From Saprospiraceae bacterium (GTDB lineage: Bacteria; Bacteroidota; Bacteroidia; Chitinophagales; Saprospiraceae), in assembly GCA_024103005.1 (NCBI GenBank), contig JAGFJA010000047.1:62001-126000 (forward strand): a DNA stretch of 64,000 nucleotides. Reading direction: 5' to 3'. Under the pieces are notes generated by a model, which was given only the letters and a program-made list of their open reading frames with translations, was not told the origin of the DNA and made no database searches. The position numbers and the translations under genes are program-made. Position 1 is the stretch's first letter, and each line of letters starts with the position of its first letter. Positions 9,447 to 19,552 of the stretch are shown piece by piece.

Positions 9447-10991
9447 ATGACGCATGATAAGGTCATTATTTTAGATTGTGGTTCACAATATACTCAATTG
9501 ATAGCCAGAAGGGTACGCGAATTGAATGTATTTTGTGAGATTGTCCCGTTTAATAAAATTCCCGACCTTACGGATGACGTCAAGGCAATAATTATTTCGG
9601 GCAGCCCCTTTAGTGTAAGAGATGAAAATGCACCCCAAATAAATTATAAAAAATTTTTGGGCAAACTTCCTCTTTTGGGAGTATGTTACGGTGCGCAGTA
9701 CCTGGCACAGCAGGAAGGTGGCAGAGTTGAGCGTAGTGAGCAAAGAGAATACGGCAAGGCAATTTTGAATGTTCTCAATCCCGATGATCCTATTTTTGAC
9801 GATATTCCCCTTTCTACTCAGGTATGGATGTCACATGGGGATTCCATTCTGGAACTTCCTGACGGTTACAGCCATATAGCCACTACTGACCACAATGCAT
9901 ACGCGATGATTAAAAAGCAATCAATTGCTGATGAAGCTCCCGTATATGCGGTTCAGTTTCACCCGGAGGTCACGCATAGTTCGCACGGATTACAATTCCT
10001 ATCCAATTTTTTGCTCAAGATATGTGGATTAAAGGCCGACTGGACTCCTGAATCATTTATTGATGAATCTGTCTCTGCTTTAAGTCATACCATTGGGCCC
10101 GAAAAAGTGCTTATGGCATTGTCCGGTGGTGTTGACAGCACTGTAGCAGCAACCTTACTCCATAAGGCGATCGGTGATAATTTAATATGTTTTTTCATAG
10201 ATAATGGATTATTGAGAAAAGACGAATTTGAAAATGTATTGAAAGCCTACCATACCCTGGGTCTGAATGTAAGAGGTATTAATGCCAGGCAACACTTTTA
10301 TGAATCACTTTCAGGTAAGGAAGATCCTGAATTAAAAAGGAAGGCAATCGGCAAGGCCTTTATTGACGTGTTTGAAGCAGAAGCAGGAAAATTAGGTGAT
10401 ATCAGCTGGTTAGGTCAAGGAACTATTTATCCGGATGTCATAGAATCCGTCTCAGTCCATGGTCCGAGTGTTACTATTAAATCACATCATAATGTAGGCG
10501 GTCTGCCAGAGCATTTGAAATTAAAGATTGTCGAACCACTCAGAATGCTCTTCAAAGATGAAGTACGGCGAATCGGGTTCGCACTCGGACTGCCTGAACA
10601 GTTTATTCACAGGCATCCATTCCCCGGTCCGGGACTGGGTATAAGGATATTGGGAGAAATTACTCCAGAGAAAGTGCGAATCCTCCAAGAGGCTGATGAT
10701 ATTTTTATTACAAAATTGAGAGCTTCCGGACTTTATAGTGAGGTCTGGCAGGCAGGAGTAATTCTTTTACCTGTCAGGTCGGTCGGTGTTATGGGCGATG
10801 AACGAACCTATGAAAATGTTGTTGCCCTGCGTGCAGTATCAAGCACAGATGGGATGACGGCAGAATGGAGTAAGCTCCCTTATGAGTTTCTGGCTGACGT
10901 CTCCTCAGAAATCATCAATAAGGTAAAAGGCATCAACAGAGTAGTTTATGACATAAGTACCAAGCCACCTGCAACAATTGAATGGGAATAA
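9447..10991 (+). CDS. guaA: GMP synthase (glutamine-hydrolysing)
   Basis: Converts XMP to GMP with glutamine and ATP in purine synthesis. Seen: class I glutamine amidotransferase domain with the nucleophile Cys80 in GVCYGAQ and the His of QFHPEVTHS; the ATP-pyrophosphatase P-loop ALSGGVDST; and the GMP synthetase C-terminal dimerisation domain ([16 protein letters not shown] ... end KPPATIEWE). Length of 514 residues is normal. It starts a tight same-strand run with the following four genes, the next lipoprotein starting 33 bases after its stop. Confidence 0.98.
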   Translation: MTHDKVIILDCGSQYTQLIARRVRELNVFCEIVPFNKIPDLTDDVKAIIISGSPFSVRDENAPQINYKKFLGKLPLLGVCYGAQYLAQQEGGRVERSEQREYGKAILNVLNPDDPIFDDIPLSTQVWMSHGDSILELPDGYSHIATTDHNAYAMIKKQSIADEAPVYAVQFHPEVTHSSHGLQFLSNFLLKICGLKADWTPESFIDESVSALSHTIGPEKVLMALSGGVDSTVAATLLHKAIGDNLICFFIDNGLLRKDEFENVLKAYHTLGLNVRGINARQHFYESLSGKEDPELKRKAIGKAFIDVFEAEAGKLGDISWLGQGTIYPDVIESVSVHGPSVTIKSHHNVGGLPEHLKLKIVEPLRMLFKDEVRRIGFALGLPEQFIHRHPFPGPGLGIRILGEITPEKVRILQEADDIFITKLRASGLYSEVWQAGVILLPVRSVGVMGDERTYENVVALRAVSSTDGMTAEWSKLPYEFLADVSSEIINKVKGINRVVYDISTKPPATIEWE

Positions 10992-11024
10992 TTGTTTGAA
11001 AAACGAAACCTTTGGATTGATAGC

Positions 11025-12350
11025 ATGAGTCGTTTTATATTGGTTATATTGGTATGTGCTTTTTCCCTGGCATCATGCTTTACGCCCACCAGAGTTACAA
11101 ATAATCAAACCGATTTGCCCGGAAGGTCACCAACTACGGCTTCAGAAAAATCAGATCCAACCACTTCAGCTCAGTCTGATACGCTTCACATTTCAAAAAG
11201 TAATCAAACTGATAAAAAAGTAGTTGTAAAAGATACTGTTCAATCGAAAGTAGTTAAAGCAAACAAGGATAAGTCAAGCAAAATTCCGCATCAAACTGGT
11301 AAAAAAGTGTTCAAGGCTGTCCTTGTGATGCCTTTGGATGGTAGTTATCACATTGGCAGATTTTCAGAATTCATAAATGGTTTAACAATTGCAAATCAAC
11401 AGGATTCCAAAGATGACCTTGGAAAAATTGAATTGAATATCATCAATATCGGCAACCTCAACAATGAGGCAGAATTAAGTAAATTCACTGCTATTGAACA
11501 AGCTGACCTTATTTTAGGAGGATACCAGACGAGCCAGGTTAAAACAATTGCTCAATTAGCTGCAAATAAAGGCATTCCATTTATTTCACTCTGGAATTCA
11601 TCTGAAGATATTGTTTTAAATAATCCGGGCTACATCCAATTAAAGCCTGCTCTTAGCTCATATTGCAAGGCAATAAGTGAATATATCAGCCGGGAAGTAA
11701 AACCTGATTTAGCCATTATACTATTGGAAGGAAAAGATAGTAAAGATTCAGGAACCATACCTTATTTTGAAAACACTTACCGAAAGAATAATATTGCCTA
11801 TAAAATACTCTATGCTGAGGATAACATTGAATGGAAAAGCCAGTTGGGTGCATACAAATCAACCGTAGTAAACATCCCGAATTGGGTAAACAAAAATTTT
11901 GTCTTGTCATCTATTCGCCAGCTTATTGAGTTACAAAATACCAATATAACGGTAACAGGTATGCCTCAATGGGAAACCTGGGATCAGGTTGACTTTGGCC
12001 TGTATGAGCTTGTTCACCTGACCATTCCTACTTTCAATTTTATTTCTCCCGGAATAATGCAAACCGGTATTTTTGACAAGAAGTACTACGATAATTTTGG
12101 TACTTGGCCTACCACAGAATCTTATTACGGATTTGATGTTTTCCAGATGATAAAAAAAATAGGGTTGAAATCGTTAACCGGTGAGGTTTTCAACCCGGCA
12201 AATGATTTGTCTGGTCAATATCTTTCATACTACAAAATTCAACCCTCCCTTGAAGGCATAGAAGAAGGTAAATTTCAGCCTTCTTATTATTACAATTCAT
12301 ATCTAACTATAAAAAAATTCGAAGGAGGTCGTTTTGTCCCTGTCCAATAA
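11025..12350 (+). CDS. Lipoprotein with a periplasmic-binding-like (Peripla_BP_6/LppC-type) domain
   Basis: Seen: lipoprotein signal peptide with lipobox LASC, a Ser/Thr/Lys-rich low-complexity linker of about 80 residues, then a periplasmic-binding-protein type I fold of about 330 residues (begins KAVLVMPLDGSYHIGRFSEFINGL). The frame stays open to a TTG at 10992, but ATG 11025 gives a proper signal peptide. In Bacteroidota a PBP1-like protein, often with LysM, commonly sits next to guaA (family knowledge); here no LysM is visible. The ligand is unknown: amino-acid-binding and LppC-type peptidoglycan synthase activator roles are both possible. Its last 17 bases overlap the next gene. Confidence 0.7.
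   Translation: MSRFILVILVCAFSLASCFTPTRVTNNQTDLPGRSPTTASEKSDPTTSAQSDTLHISKSNQTDKKVVVKDTVQSKVVKANKDKSSKIPHQTGKKVFKAVLVMPLDGSYHIGRFSEFINGLTIANQQDSKDDLGKIELNIINIGNLNNEAELSKFTAIEQADLILGGYQTSQVKTIAQLAANKGIPFISLWNSSEDIVLNNPGYIQLKPALSSYCKAISEYISREVKPDLAIILLEGKDSKDSGTIPYFENTYRKNNIAYKILYAEDNIEWKSQLGAYKSTVVNIPNWVNKNFVLSSIRQLIELQNTNITVTGMPQWETWDQVDFGLYELVHLTIPTFNFISPGIMQTGIFDKKYYDNFGTWPTTESYYGFDVFQMIKKIGLKSLTGEVFNPANDLSGQYLSYYKIQPSLEGIEEGKFQPSYYYNSYLTIKKFEGGRFVPVQ
12322..12328 (+). promoter_or_regulatory. Strong Shine-Dalgarno AAGGAGG deciding a TTG start
   Basis: A full AAGGAGG lies inside the end of the preceding gene, 5 bases before TTG 12334. It supports that TTG as the start of the aldehyde dehydrogenase. 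Shine-Dalgarno sequences are rarely used in Bacteroidota, so this one stands out. Confidence 0.6.
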
Positions 12351-13719
12351 ATATATTTCAATCAACCCCTTTACAGGTCAACTTATTCAGGAATTCCCCG
12401 ATTGGAACCGCCAAAGGATAAAAGAGTCAATTTCACTTTCCAGAGATGCCTACCTGAAATGGCATACCACTGATATTTCAGTAAGGAAGAAATTTTTGTC
12501 AAGCCTTGCCACATATTTGCGCCAAAAAGTTGATGAATGGGCTCATGTCATTACCAGCGAAATGGGTAAGCCTATCAACCAAAGCAAGGCTGAAATTCTT
12601 AAATCTGCCAGACTGTGTGATTATTATCACGACCAACTTGAACCCTTTTCTGTTGATAGGAAAATAAATTTAGACGGAAAGAAATATGGTTTAGTCAAGG
12701 CTCAACCACAGGGAGCTGTCCTGGGAGTTATGCCTTGGAATTTTCCAGTATGGCAGGCTATTAGATTTGCCGTTCCAGTTATCTCAGGTGGCAATGTCGT
12801 CATTCTCAAGCATGCACAGAATGTTGGCATCACTGCAGGCTTAATTGAAGATGCCATCAGACATGCCTCCGGAATAGAAGGTGTTTTAGTAAATACTTAT
12901 GTATCCCATGAAGACGCAGCTATGTATCTTGCAGATGATCATGTCATCGGAGCTTCTCTCACAGGAAGTGAAAGAGCAGGTGTCGCTATAGGTCACCTTG
13001 CGGGTATCAATATCAAGAAAACAGTGATGGAACTTGGAGGAAGCGATGTATTTATAGTAATGGATGATGCAGACTTTGACCTATCTGTTAAAACAGCAGT
13101 AAACGCAAGATTAAATAACAATGGTCAAACCTGTATAGCAGCCAAGAGGTTTTTTGTCCACCAGAATATTTATACCAATTGGATTGAAGCATATAAAACC
13201 ATTTTAGAAAATATCAAAATAGGCGATCCAAAGGACACTTCAAATGAGCTGAGTGGATTGGCACGAAACGATCTAGCTGCTACCCTTTCCGATCAGGTGA
13301 TGTCAACTATAAAGATGGGAGGACAAAAAGTATTAAGCGGTGGTGTGGATGCAAACAATCCATCAGTTTACCATCCTGAAATTGTAGTCAATATACCTGA
13401 TAACAGCCCTCTTGCCATAGAAGAGACCTTTGGACCGGTGGCAGCCGTTTTTTCTTTTAAAGATGAAGAAGAAATGCTTACCAGGGTAAATTTAAGCAGG
13501 TATGGATTGGGAGCAAGCGTCTGGTCACAGGATACCAAAAGAGCACTTTCCATTGCAGAAAGAGTACAATCGGGTTCGGTAGCGATAAATCAAATGATGA
13601 GCAGCGATCCGCGACTGCCCTTCGGCGGGATTAAAAAATCAGGATTCGGAAGAGAAATGAGCCAGGAAGGTTTTATGGAATTTCTCAATCTAAAAACAAT
13701 CATTGTAAATAATGAATGA
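12334..13719 (+). CDS. NAD(P)-dependent aldehyde dehydrogenase (succinate-semialdehyde dehydrogenase-like)
   Basis: Oxidises an aldehyde to the acid; closest in look to the GabD/YneI-type succinate-semialdehyde dehydrogenases. Seen: MPWNFPVWQAIR (cofactor site), TGSERAG (Rossmann), general base Glu in MELGGSD, nucleophilic Cys in NGQTCIAAKRF, and the C-terminal PFGGIKKSGFGRE motif; 461 residues. Translation begins at TTG 12334 behind a strong Shine-Dalgarno, overlapping the upstream gene by 17 bases; trmH overlaps its own end by 8 bases. The overlaps imply translational coupling across this cluster. Substrate is inferred from family only. Confidence 0.88.
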   Translation: MSLSNKYISINPFTGQLIQEFPDWNRQRIKESISLSRDAYLKWHTTDISVRKKFLSSLATYLRQKVDEWAHVITSEMGKPINQSKAEILKSARLCDYYHDQLEPFSVDRKINLDGKKYGLVKAQPQGAVLGVMPWNFPVWQAIRFAVPVISGGNVVILKHAQNVGITAGLIEDAIRHASGIEGVLVNTYVSHEDAAMYLADDHVIGASLTGSERAGVAIGHLAGINIKKTVMELGGSDVFIVMDDADFDLSVKTAVNARLNNNGQTCIAAKRFFVHQNIYTNWIEAYKTILENIKIGDPKDTSNELSGLARNDLAATLSDQVMSTIKMGGQKVLSGGVDANNPSVYHPEIVVNIPDNSPLAIEETFGPVAAVFSFKDEEEMLTRVNLSRYGLGASVWSQDTKRALSIAERVQSGSVAINQMMSSDPRLPFGGIKKSGFGREMSQEGFMEFLNLKTIIVNNE

Positions 13720-14377
13720 GAGACGCCTGAAAAAGCTGGAAGATGTCGCCAAGAAATCTCAACTTTCCCTGACAGTTGTTCTTGAAAATATACATGACCC
13801 ACTAAATATTGGCGCCATCATGCGAACGTGTGACGCTGTCGGAATACGTAAAATATTTGTGGTCAACGATACCGGAACAAAAAATCACAACACCTTGACA
13901 CTCGGAAAGAGAAGCTCAATGGGGACAAGGAAATGGGTTGATGTCGTTTATTTTCACGATCTCGAATTATGTATCAGAGAAGTAAGAAAAGAATTTAAAC
14001 ACCTTTACGGTGCTGCACTTGGAGGTGATTCGTTAAATTACCTTGAAGTTGATTTTACTGAATCTGTGGCAATCATGTTGGGGAATGAAAAATCCGGTCT
14101 ATCAACCGAGGCATTGAATTATTGCGATAAAATTATCAATATTCCTATGGTAGGTATGGCTGAAAGTCTGAATGTTTCAACAGCTGCAGCAATTATTTTA
14201 TACGAAGCATTTCGCCAAAGATCTATTACAGGAAAATACGATAAAAGGCCGGATATAAGCCACGATGAAGCTCATTCCCTATTAGAAAAGTTTCAAGAGA
14301 AAATCATGGATCGAACACGCAATGCCGTAAAATTTAATATCAAACCATTTAATAATAATCCAACGGAAGTCCATTGA
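13712..14377 (+). CDS. trmH: TrmH/SpoU-type tRNA (guanosine-2'-O-) methyltransferase
   Basis: SPOUT-fold enzyme methylating the ribose of a guanosine, most likely G18 of tRNA. Seen: motif 1 NIHDPLNIGAIMRTCDAVGI, motif 2 MLGNEKSGLS and motif 3 IPMVGMAESLNVSTAAAIILYE, followed by a basic C-terminal extension as in TrmH. Length 221 residues. The start overlaps the aldehyde dehydrogenase stop by 8 bases. Assignment to TrmH rather than RlmB rests on the short N-terminus and the C-terminal extension. Confidence 0.85.
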   Translation: MNERRLKKLEDVAKKSQLSLTVVLENIHDPLNIGAIMRTCDAVGIRKIFVVNDTGTKNHNTLTLGKRSSMGTRKWVDVVYFHDLELCIREVRKEFKHLYGAALGGDSLNYLEVDFTESVAIMLGNEKSGLSTEALNYCDKIINIPMVGMAESLNVSTAAAIILYEAFRQRSITGKYDKRPDISHDEAHSLLEKFQEKIMDRTRNAVKFNIKPFNNNPTEVH

Positions 14378-14428
14378 CGCCCGGGATTAATATCTAATAC
14401 ATCTTTATATCCTCTACTTATAAATCTT

Positions 14429-15775
14429 ATGAAAATCAACCTACCGGAAGCGTTTTTAGACAGGATGAAAAGACAAATTCCGGAAGACTTCCATGACTTC
14501 ATTGAAGCCCTAAATACAACTCCACCCATTTCCATTCGGATAAATCCTCGTAAATTCATCCAGATAGGCCCCGATTTTACCAAATGCCCATGGGAAGACA
14601 ATGGGTTTTACCTTCCCACGAGACCGTATTTTACTCATGACCCTGACTTCCAGGCTGGCGCATATTACGTACAGGAGGCTTCCAGCATGCTTATTGGGCA
14701 CATTGTCAAACAAATAGTTTCAGATGAATGGAACCTGGTTATTGACCTGTGTGCAGCCCCTGGGGGCAAGACAACTCAGTTACTTTCTAAGCTTCCTTCT
14801 TCAACTTTAGTTCTTGCAAATGAAGTCGTTTCCTCAAGGTTGGGTGCCCTAAGGCATAACCTGATAAAATGGGGTTATACAAATGTTGCAGTCACCTCCT
14901 ACAATACCGAAAACATTGCTCTGTCCGGTTTAAAGGCTGACCTGATTCTGGTGGATGCACCCTGCAGTGGTGAAGGAATGTTCAGAAAAGACACAGAAAG
15001 CATCCTGCACTGGAATGAAAAAAATCTATCCATCTGTGAACTAAGGCAAAAAGAAATTCTGAAAAACTTACCCAACCTGAATAACACCGGCGGTTTTCTG
15101 ATATACAGCACATGTACCTATAATCCCGGGGAAAATATGGAGCAAGTCAAGGCTCTAGTGAATCGGGGGTATTATACTTCTATTCAGGTGGACATCAACC
15201 AAAATTGGGGACTAGAAGCCTTAGAAGAAGAAGGAATATATGGTTATCAATGCTTACCGCACAGGGTCAAGGGTGAAGGATTTTTCTTTTCCGTGTTACA
15301 AAGGACGGATTTGCCATTGAAAGATGTAAAAGAAATTAGTTTTAAAGTAAATTCTCCATACAAAAAGGTAGATTCGCAAATATTAAAATATCTACCTGAA
15401 AACTTGTCACATTATGAAAACCAACTGATAATGGATGAATCAAACACCATATATATAAATCCGGACCCTGATTCGCTTATAACTCCTTATCTTAAAATTA
15501 AACCACTTTTTGAACTCGGATGTATAAAGGGGAAGGAATTTATACCTTCACACCCACTTGCAATGGTAAAAAAATTTGATAAAAACTATCCAAGGATTGA
15601 GCTGCCACCTGAGCAGGCTATTCTATATTTAAAAAAGCAAAATTTTACGATTAAGGAATGTAAAACAAAGGGCTGGCATATTGTAACATTTCATGGCAAT
15701 CCATTAGGATTTATTAAAATACTGGAAAACAGAATAAATAACTACCTTCCAAATAATATGAGGATTTTAAAGTAA
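14429..15775 (+). CDS. rRNA cytosine-C5 methyltransferase (RsmF/NOL1-NOP2-Sun family)
   Basis: Makes m5C in rRNA using SAM. Seen: SAM motif DLCAAPGGKTTQLL, motif IV DAPCSGEGMF and motif VI STCTYNPGENMEQV, which contain the two cysteines used for product release and catalysis. The C-terminal ~150 residues look like the RsmF C-terminal RNA-binding region. Length 448 residues. It follows trmH by 51 bases in the same direction, making two adjacent RNA methyltransferases. Target base (such as C1407 of 16S rRNA) is inferred from family. Confidence 0.87.
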   Translation: MKINLPEAFLDRMKRQIPEDFHDFIEALNTTPPISIRINPRKFIQIGPDFTKCPWEDNGFYLPTRPYFTHDPDFQAGAYYVQEASSMLIGHIVKQIVSDEWNLVIDLCAAPGGKTTQLLSKLPSSTLVLANEVVSSRLGALRHNLIKWGYTNVAVTSYNTENIALSGLKADLILVDAPCSGEGMFRKDTESILHWNEKNLSICELRQKEILKNLPNLNNTGGFLIYSTCTYNPGENMEQVKALVNRGYYTSIQVDINQNWGLEALEEEGIYGYQCLPHRVKGEGFFFSVLQRTDLPLKDVKEISFKVNSPYKKVDSQILKYLPENLSHYENQLIMDESNTIYINPDPDSLITPYLKIKPLFELGCIKGKEFIPSHPLAMVKKFDKNYPRIELPPEQAILYLKKQNFTIKECKTKGWHIVTFHGNPLGFIKILENRINNYLPNNMRILK

Positions 15776-15827
15776 AGGAAAACAGGTATGTTAAATATTT
15801 CAAGGTCAAACAATAATTTTTTGGTAT

Positions 15828-16598
15828 TTATCCACTGTATAGGATTCTGACAACACCATGAATAAAAGATTCTGATTTTTCTCCTATCATAACTGAAACC
15901 TTACCATCTCTTTCCACTCCTTTAAATAAAACGCTCCGGGTCAACCCTTTGCTATCCTGCAAATTAACAAGTTGATCCCGTAAATAAAGCGAATTGTTAT
16001 ACTCACGTAGGAGGTCATCATACTTTCCGGATTTTAATTGTAAATAATACTTATCAAGCCATTCCATAAGTACCCGGGCAACCTGGTCCAAATCGTAGGA
16101 ATTATTAGTAGCCAATTCCATAGAAGTAGCCTTATTTTTCAATACTCCAAAATCTTTTTGTTTGACATTCAGACCTATACCTGCAAAGACTGTATTGATG
16201 CTGCTTTGTTGCAAATTGGTTTCAATCAATATACCTGCTATTTTCAAATCATCCACTATAATATCATTAGGCCATTTAATATAGATTGCTTTACCTGTCA
16301 GATTCCTCAAGGTCGATTTCACTGCCAAAGCAACTGCCATCGTAAGAAAAAAATGATCCTTTGCAGACAAAAAGGCAGGTAGAAACAAGCAGCTCAAGGC
16401 AATATTCATCCCGGACTGACCTTGCCAGGTAGATTTTCGCTGCCCATAGCCACTTGTCTGATTATATGACAAAATAACAGTTCCATCAATCGGACGGGAA
16501 TTTGCATATAAATTTTTCAGAAAAGTCTGTGTTGAATCGACTGTATCTATTAAATGGCAAACTTTTCCTACTAAAAGAGTGTTTGGATAGATATTCAC
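15828..16598 (-). CDS. birA: Biotin--[biotin carboxyl carrier] protein ligase
   Basis: Attaches biotin to carrier proteins such as the one at 1683-2159. Seen: IDTVDSTQTFLKNLY, the adenylate-binding loop GYGQRKSTWQGQSGMNIAL, YIKWPNDIIVDDLKIAGILIET with the catalytic lysine region, and GIGLNVKQ. No N-terminal DNA-binding domain, so it is a class I ligase without a repressor role. The frame is open upstream to 16847, but that part would overlap rsfS and has no BirA similarity. The GTG at 16598 gives the expected N-terminus; a TTG a few codons further out is possible. Divergent from rsfS with 58 bases between. Confidence 0.9.
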   Translation of the reverse strand: MNIYPNTLLVGKVCHLIDTVDSTQTFLKNLYANSRPIDGTVILSYNQTSGYGQRKSTWQGQSGMNIALSCLFLPAFLSAKDHFFLTMAVALAVKSTLRNLTGKAIYIKWPNDIIVDDLKIAGILIETNLQQSSINTVFAGIGLNVKQKDFGVLKNKATSMELATNNSYDLDQVARVLMEWLDKYYLQLKSGKYDDLLREYNNSLYLRDQLVNLQDSKGLTRSVLFKGVERDGKVSVMIGEKSESFIHGVVRILYSG

Positions 16599-16656
16599 AA
16601 GATATCTTTTTGTTAATTTGTGCAATATTAGCGTTAATATATTAAAAATATAAAAT

Positions 16657-17040
16657 TTGGAAGTAACCAAAGTTCTTAAAACTGACATAGAAGAAACCGT
16701 ATTGGCTGATCTCATAGTAGATGCCATCAGGGACATCAAAGGTGATAACATTGTTAAAATTGATTTACGAAAAGTTGCAGATGCACCAGCGCCGTTTTTT
16801 ATAATTTGTGAGGCAGAATCTTCAGTTAAAATCAATGCAATTACCAATAATATTTACCGCAGGGTATTTGAAGAATTAGGGCTTAAACCGGGTCACATGG
16901 AAGGCGGATCAGCAGCAAAATGGAACCTTATTGACTATTTATCCATAATAGTTCATATATTTAATCCGGAAGCAAGAGTCTTTTATGACCTTGAAGGATT
17001 ATGGTCAGACGGAGATTTCACAACTTTTGACAGTGTTTGA
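16657..17040 (+). CDS. rsfS: Ribosomal silencing factor RsfS
   Basis: Binds ribosomal protein L14 (uL14) and blocks subunit joining in starvation. Seen: RsfS core 'IRDIKGDNIVKIDLRKV...FFIICEAESSVKINAI', 'GHMEGGSAAKWNLIDYLSIIVHIFNPEARVFYDLEGLWSD', 127 residues. No ATG is available before the conserved region, so TTG 16657 is the likely start. The divergent birA and the downstream ftsH (31 bases on) form an arrangement common in Bacteroidota. Confidence 0.93.
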   Translation: MEVTKVLKTDIEETVLADLIVDAIRDIKGDNIVKIDLRKVADAPAPFFIICEAESSVKINAITNNIYRRVFEELGLKPGHMEGGSAAKWNLIDYLSIIVHIFNPEARVFYDLEGLWSDGDFTTFDSV

Positions 17041-17071
17041 ACATTTAATAACTAAGACAACATAAAATTTA

Positions 17072-19066
17072 ATGGAAAACAACAATCCGAATATTAATCC
17101 GGAAGACAACAATAAGAATAAAAAACCGGTCAAAATAAATTCATATTGGATTTATGGAGCAGTCATAATGCTGTTGATTCTGGGACAATTATTCTTTTTT
17201 CCTGCCAGCTCCAATTCAGTTATCAGCCTTGATAAACTGAAAACATGCATGGAAGCAGGTGATGTGCAGAAGATAAAAATTGTAAATGGAACTTCTGCCG
17301 AGATCTATCTGAAAAAAGAAGCTCTGCCGAAGTACCCGGATGCTACAAAAACTACTTTTTCGGAGACGCAACCTAATTTCACGATGGAAATAGGAAGTCT
17401 GGATGTCTTCAAACCGGATTTTGATAAAATTAATAACAGTTTAAGTCCGGATAGGCAAGTAGTTTTAACTTATGAAACTAGGACCAATGTTATAGGAACT
17501 ATTCTAGGCTATCTTCTGATGCCAATTATTTTCATTGCATTATACTTTATCATTATGCGAAGGGTAAGTGGCGGTGCAGGCGGACCCGGTGCTCAAATCT
17601 TTAACATAGGTAAGTCAAAAGCTCAGTTATTTGAAAAAGATTCCAAGGTCAATCTGACCTTTGCTGATGTTGCCGGTCTGGATGAAGCCAAAGAAGAAAT
17701 TATGGAAATTGTGGACTTCCTTAAAAATCCTAAAAAATATACCTCCTTGGGTGGAAAGATTCCTAAGGGCGTCCTGCTTGTCGGACCTCCCGGAACCGGA
17801 AAAACATTACTCGCCAAAGCTGTTGCAGGTGAAGCCAATGTACCATTCTTTTCTATGTCGGGTAGTGACTTTGTGGAAATGTTTGTGGGAGTAGGCGCCA
17901 GCAGAGTACGCGACTTGTTTAAGCAGGCAAGGGAAAAGGCACCGTGCATCGTTTTTATAGATGAAATCGATGCCATAGGAAGATCACGGGGACGGAATAA
18001 TTTCCAGGGTGGAAATGACGAAAGAGAGAATACCTTAAACCAGTTGCTGGTCGAAATGGATGGCTTCAGTACAGATAAAGGTGTAATTCTGATGGCAGCT
18101 ACCAACCGTGCCGATGTCCTCGACAATGCATTGATGCGCCCTGGAAGATTTGACCGCCAGATAGGCATTGACAGACCAGATATGAATGGTCGTGTACAGA
18201 TATTTAATGTTCACCTGAGAGGCATCAAACTGAATCCTGATGTATCCAGCGTGGCTTTGGCTGAAATGACACCGGGATTTGCAGGTGCTGACATAGCCAA
18301 TGTATGTAATGAAGCCGCACTGATTGCAGCAAGAAGGAATAAGACATCAGTTGACATGTCTGACTTTAATTATGCATTGGATAGAGTCATTGGTGGGCTT
18401 GAGAAGAAAAACAGCCTAATTTCACCCAGAGAAAAAGAAATAATTTCTTATCACGAAGCAGGTCATGCAGTATGCGGATGGTTTTTAGAACATGCTTCGC
18501 CTTTGGTTAAAGTTACCATTGTGCCGCGAGGTATTGGTACTCTGGGTTATGCACAATATTTACCCAAAGAAGAATATATTACCAGGACAGAGCAGCTATT
18601 AGACAGAATTTGTATGACCTTTGGTGGTAGAGCTGCTGAAGAAATAGTATTCGGTAAAATATCCACCGGTGCTCAGAATGACCTGGATCAGGTAACTAAA
18701 TTGGCATACAGTATGGTTACCATTTACGGTATGAATAAAAGTGTCGGGAATGTATCCTTTTACCAAATGAGCAGTGATTCATTCCAAAAACCTTTTTCCG
18801 AGCAAACTTCTTCCATGATAGACGAAGAAGTCAGAAAATTGCTGGATGCCCAATATAAAAGATGCCTTGAGCTCTTGAAAGAAAGAAGAAAAGAACTGGA
18901 GTTACTTGCTCAGGAACTGCTTGCCAAGGAAGTATTACAAAAGGCTGATGTGGAAAGACTGTTAGGTCCAAGACCTTATCAGGACGAAACTGAATTGTTA
19001 CATCCGGAATTAAAAAAGGAAGGTATTAAATTGAACGATCAGACCAGTACTCCTGCCATAGCCTAG
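17072..19066 (+). CDS. ftsH: ATP-dependent zinc metalloprotease FtsH
   Basis: Membrane AAA+ protease for quality control of membrane and short-lived proteins. Seen: two membrane helices around residues 25-45 and 145-165 flanking the periplasmic domain, Walker A GPPGTGKT near residue 238, Walker [13 protein letters not shown], the second region of homology [18 protein letters not shown], and the zinc site HEAGH (His461, Glu462, His465). 664 residues, normal length. Glycine-rich linker [10 protein letters not shown] before the AAA domain. First half of a run: ogt starts 6 bases after its stop. Confidence 0.98.
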   Translation: MENNNPNINPEDNNKNKKPVKINSYWIYGAVIMLLILGQLFFFPASSNSVISLDKLKTCMEAGDVQKIKIVNGTSAEIYLKKEALPKYPDATKTTFSETQPNFTMEIGSLDVFKPDFDKINNSLSPDRQVVLTYETRTNVIGTILGYLLMPIIFIALYFIIMRRVSGGAGGPGAQIFNIGKSKAQLFEKDSKVNLTFADVAGLDEAKEEIMEIVDFLKNPKKYTSLGGKIPKGVLLVGPPGTGKTLLAKAVAGEANVPFFSMSGSDFVEMFVGVGASRVRDLFKQAREKAPCIVFIDEIDAIGRSRGRNNFQGGNDERENTLNQLLVEMDGFSTDKGVILMAATNRADVLDNALMRPGRFDRQIGIDRPDMNGRVQIFNVHLRGIKLNPDVSSVALAEMTPGFAGADIANVCNEAALIAARRNKTSVDMSDFNYALDRVIGGLEKKNSLISPREKEIISYHEAGHAVCGWFLEHASPLVKVTIVPRGIGTLGYAQYLPKEEYITRTEQLLDRICMTFGGRAAEEIVFGKISTGAQNDLDQVTKLAYSMVTIYGMNKSVGNVSFYQMSSDSFQKPFSEQTSSMIDEEVRKLLDAQYKRCLELLKERRKELELLAQELLAKEVLQKADVERLLGPRPYQDETELLHPELKKEGIKLNDQTSTPAIA

Positions 19067-19072
19067 AAAGAT

Positions 19073-19552
19073 ATGTCAGTTTTTAATGACATCTATGATT
19101 CCCCTATTGGAAAGATGCTTATTCAAGCTACCGATAGGGGAATTTCTCATTGTGACTTTATCGAAGAGGATTCAATCCCGGAAGTAACCATACCCAATAA
19201 CCATGTAATCAGTTGTGCAGAATGGCTGGATGCCTATTTTGCCCATCAGAATTTGCCGGAAGTAACTCTGGACTTGTCTGGCACTCCATTTCAATTAAAA
19301 GTTTGGAAAGAGATTAGCCGGATAAAAATGGCTGAAACGATAACTTACAATAATATAGCAGAAAAAATACCAGGCACTTCGCCACGGGCAGTTGGAAATG
19401 CAACAGGAGCCAATCCCGTTTCTCTTATCATACCATGTCATAGAGTTATCGGTACAGACGGTAAATTACATGGCTATGGAGGAGGAATAAAAAGAAAGGT
19501 CTGGCTTTTGGCATTCGAAAAAGGAGATTCCTTATTTTTGCCGGATGTATAA
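19073..19552 (+). CDS. ogt: Methylated-DNA--protein-cysteine methyltransferase
   Basis: Suicide repair of O6-alkylguanine. Seen: 159 residues with the alkyl-acceptor motif PCHRVIG (Cys122), ITYNNIAEKIPGTSPRAVGNATGANP (DNA-binding helix-turn-helix and arginine finger) and the C-terminal HGYGGGIKRKVWLLAFE. No Ada N-terminal domain. Start is 6 bases after ftsH and its end overlaps pyrD by 8 bases, so the three are likely co-transcribed. Confidence 0.95.
   Translation: MSVFNDIYDSPIGKMLIQATDRGISHCDFIEEDSIPEVTIPNNHVISCAEWLDAYFAHQNLPEVTLDLSGTPFQLKVWKEISRIKMAETITYNNIAEKIPGTSPRAVGNATGANPVSLIIPCHRVIGTDGKLHGYGGGIKRKVWLLAFEKGDSLFLPDV

Noticed and set aside
10992-11024. TTG start for the periplasmic-binding-like lipoprotein
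   Set aside because: It would put 11 charged or polar residues ahead of a clean lipoprotein signal peptide; ATG 11025 is better.
16599-16847. N-terminal extension of the biotin ligase frame
   Set aside because: It overlaps rsfS on the other strand, shows no ligase similarity and would duplicate coding; GTG 16598 gives the usual start.
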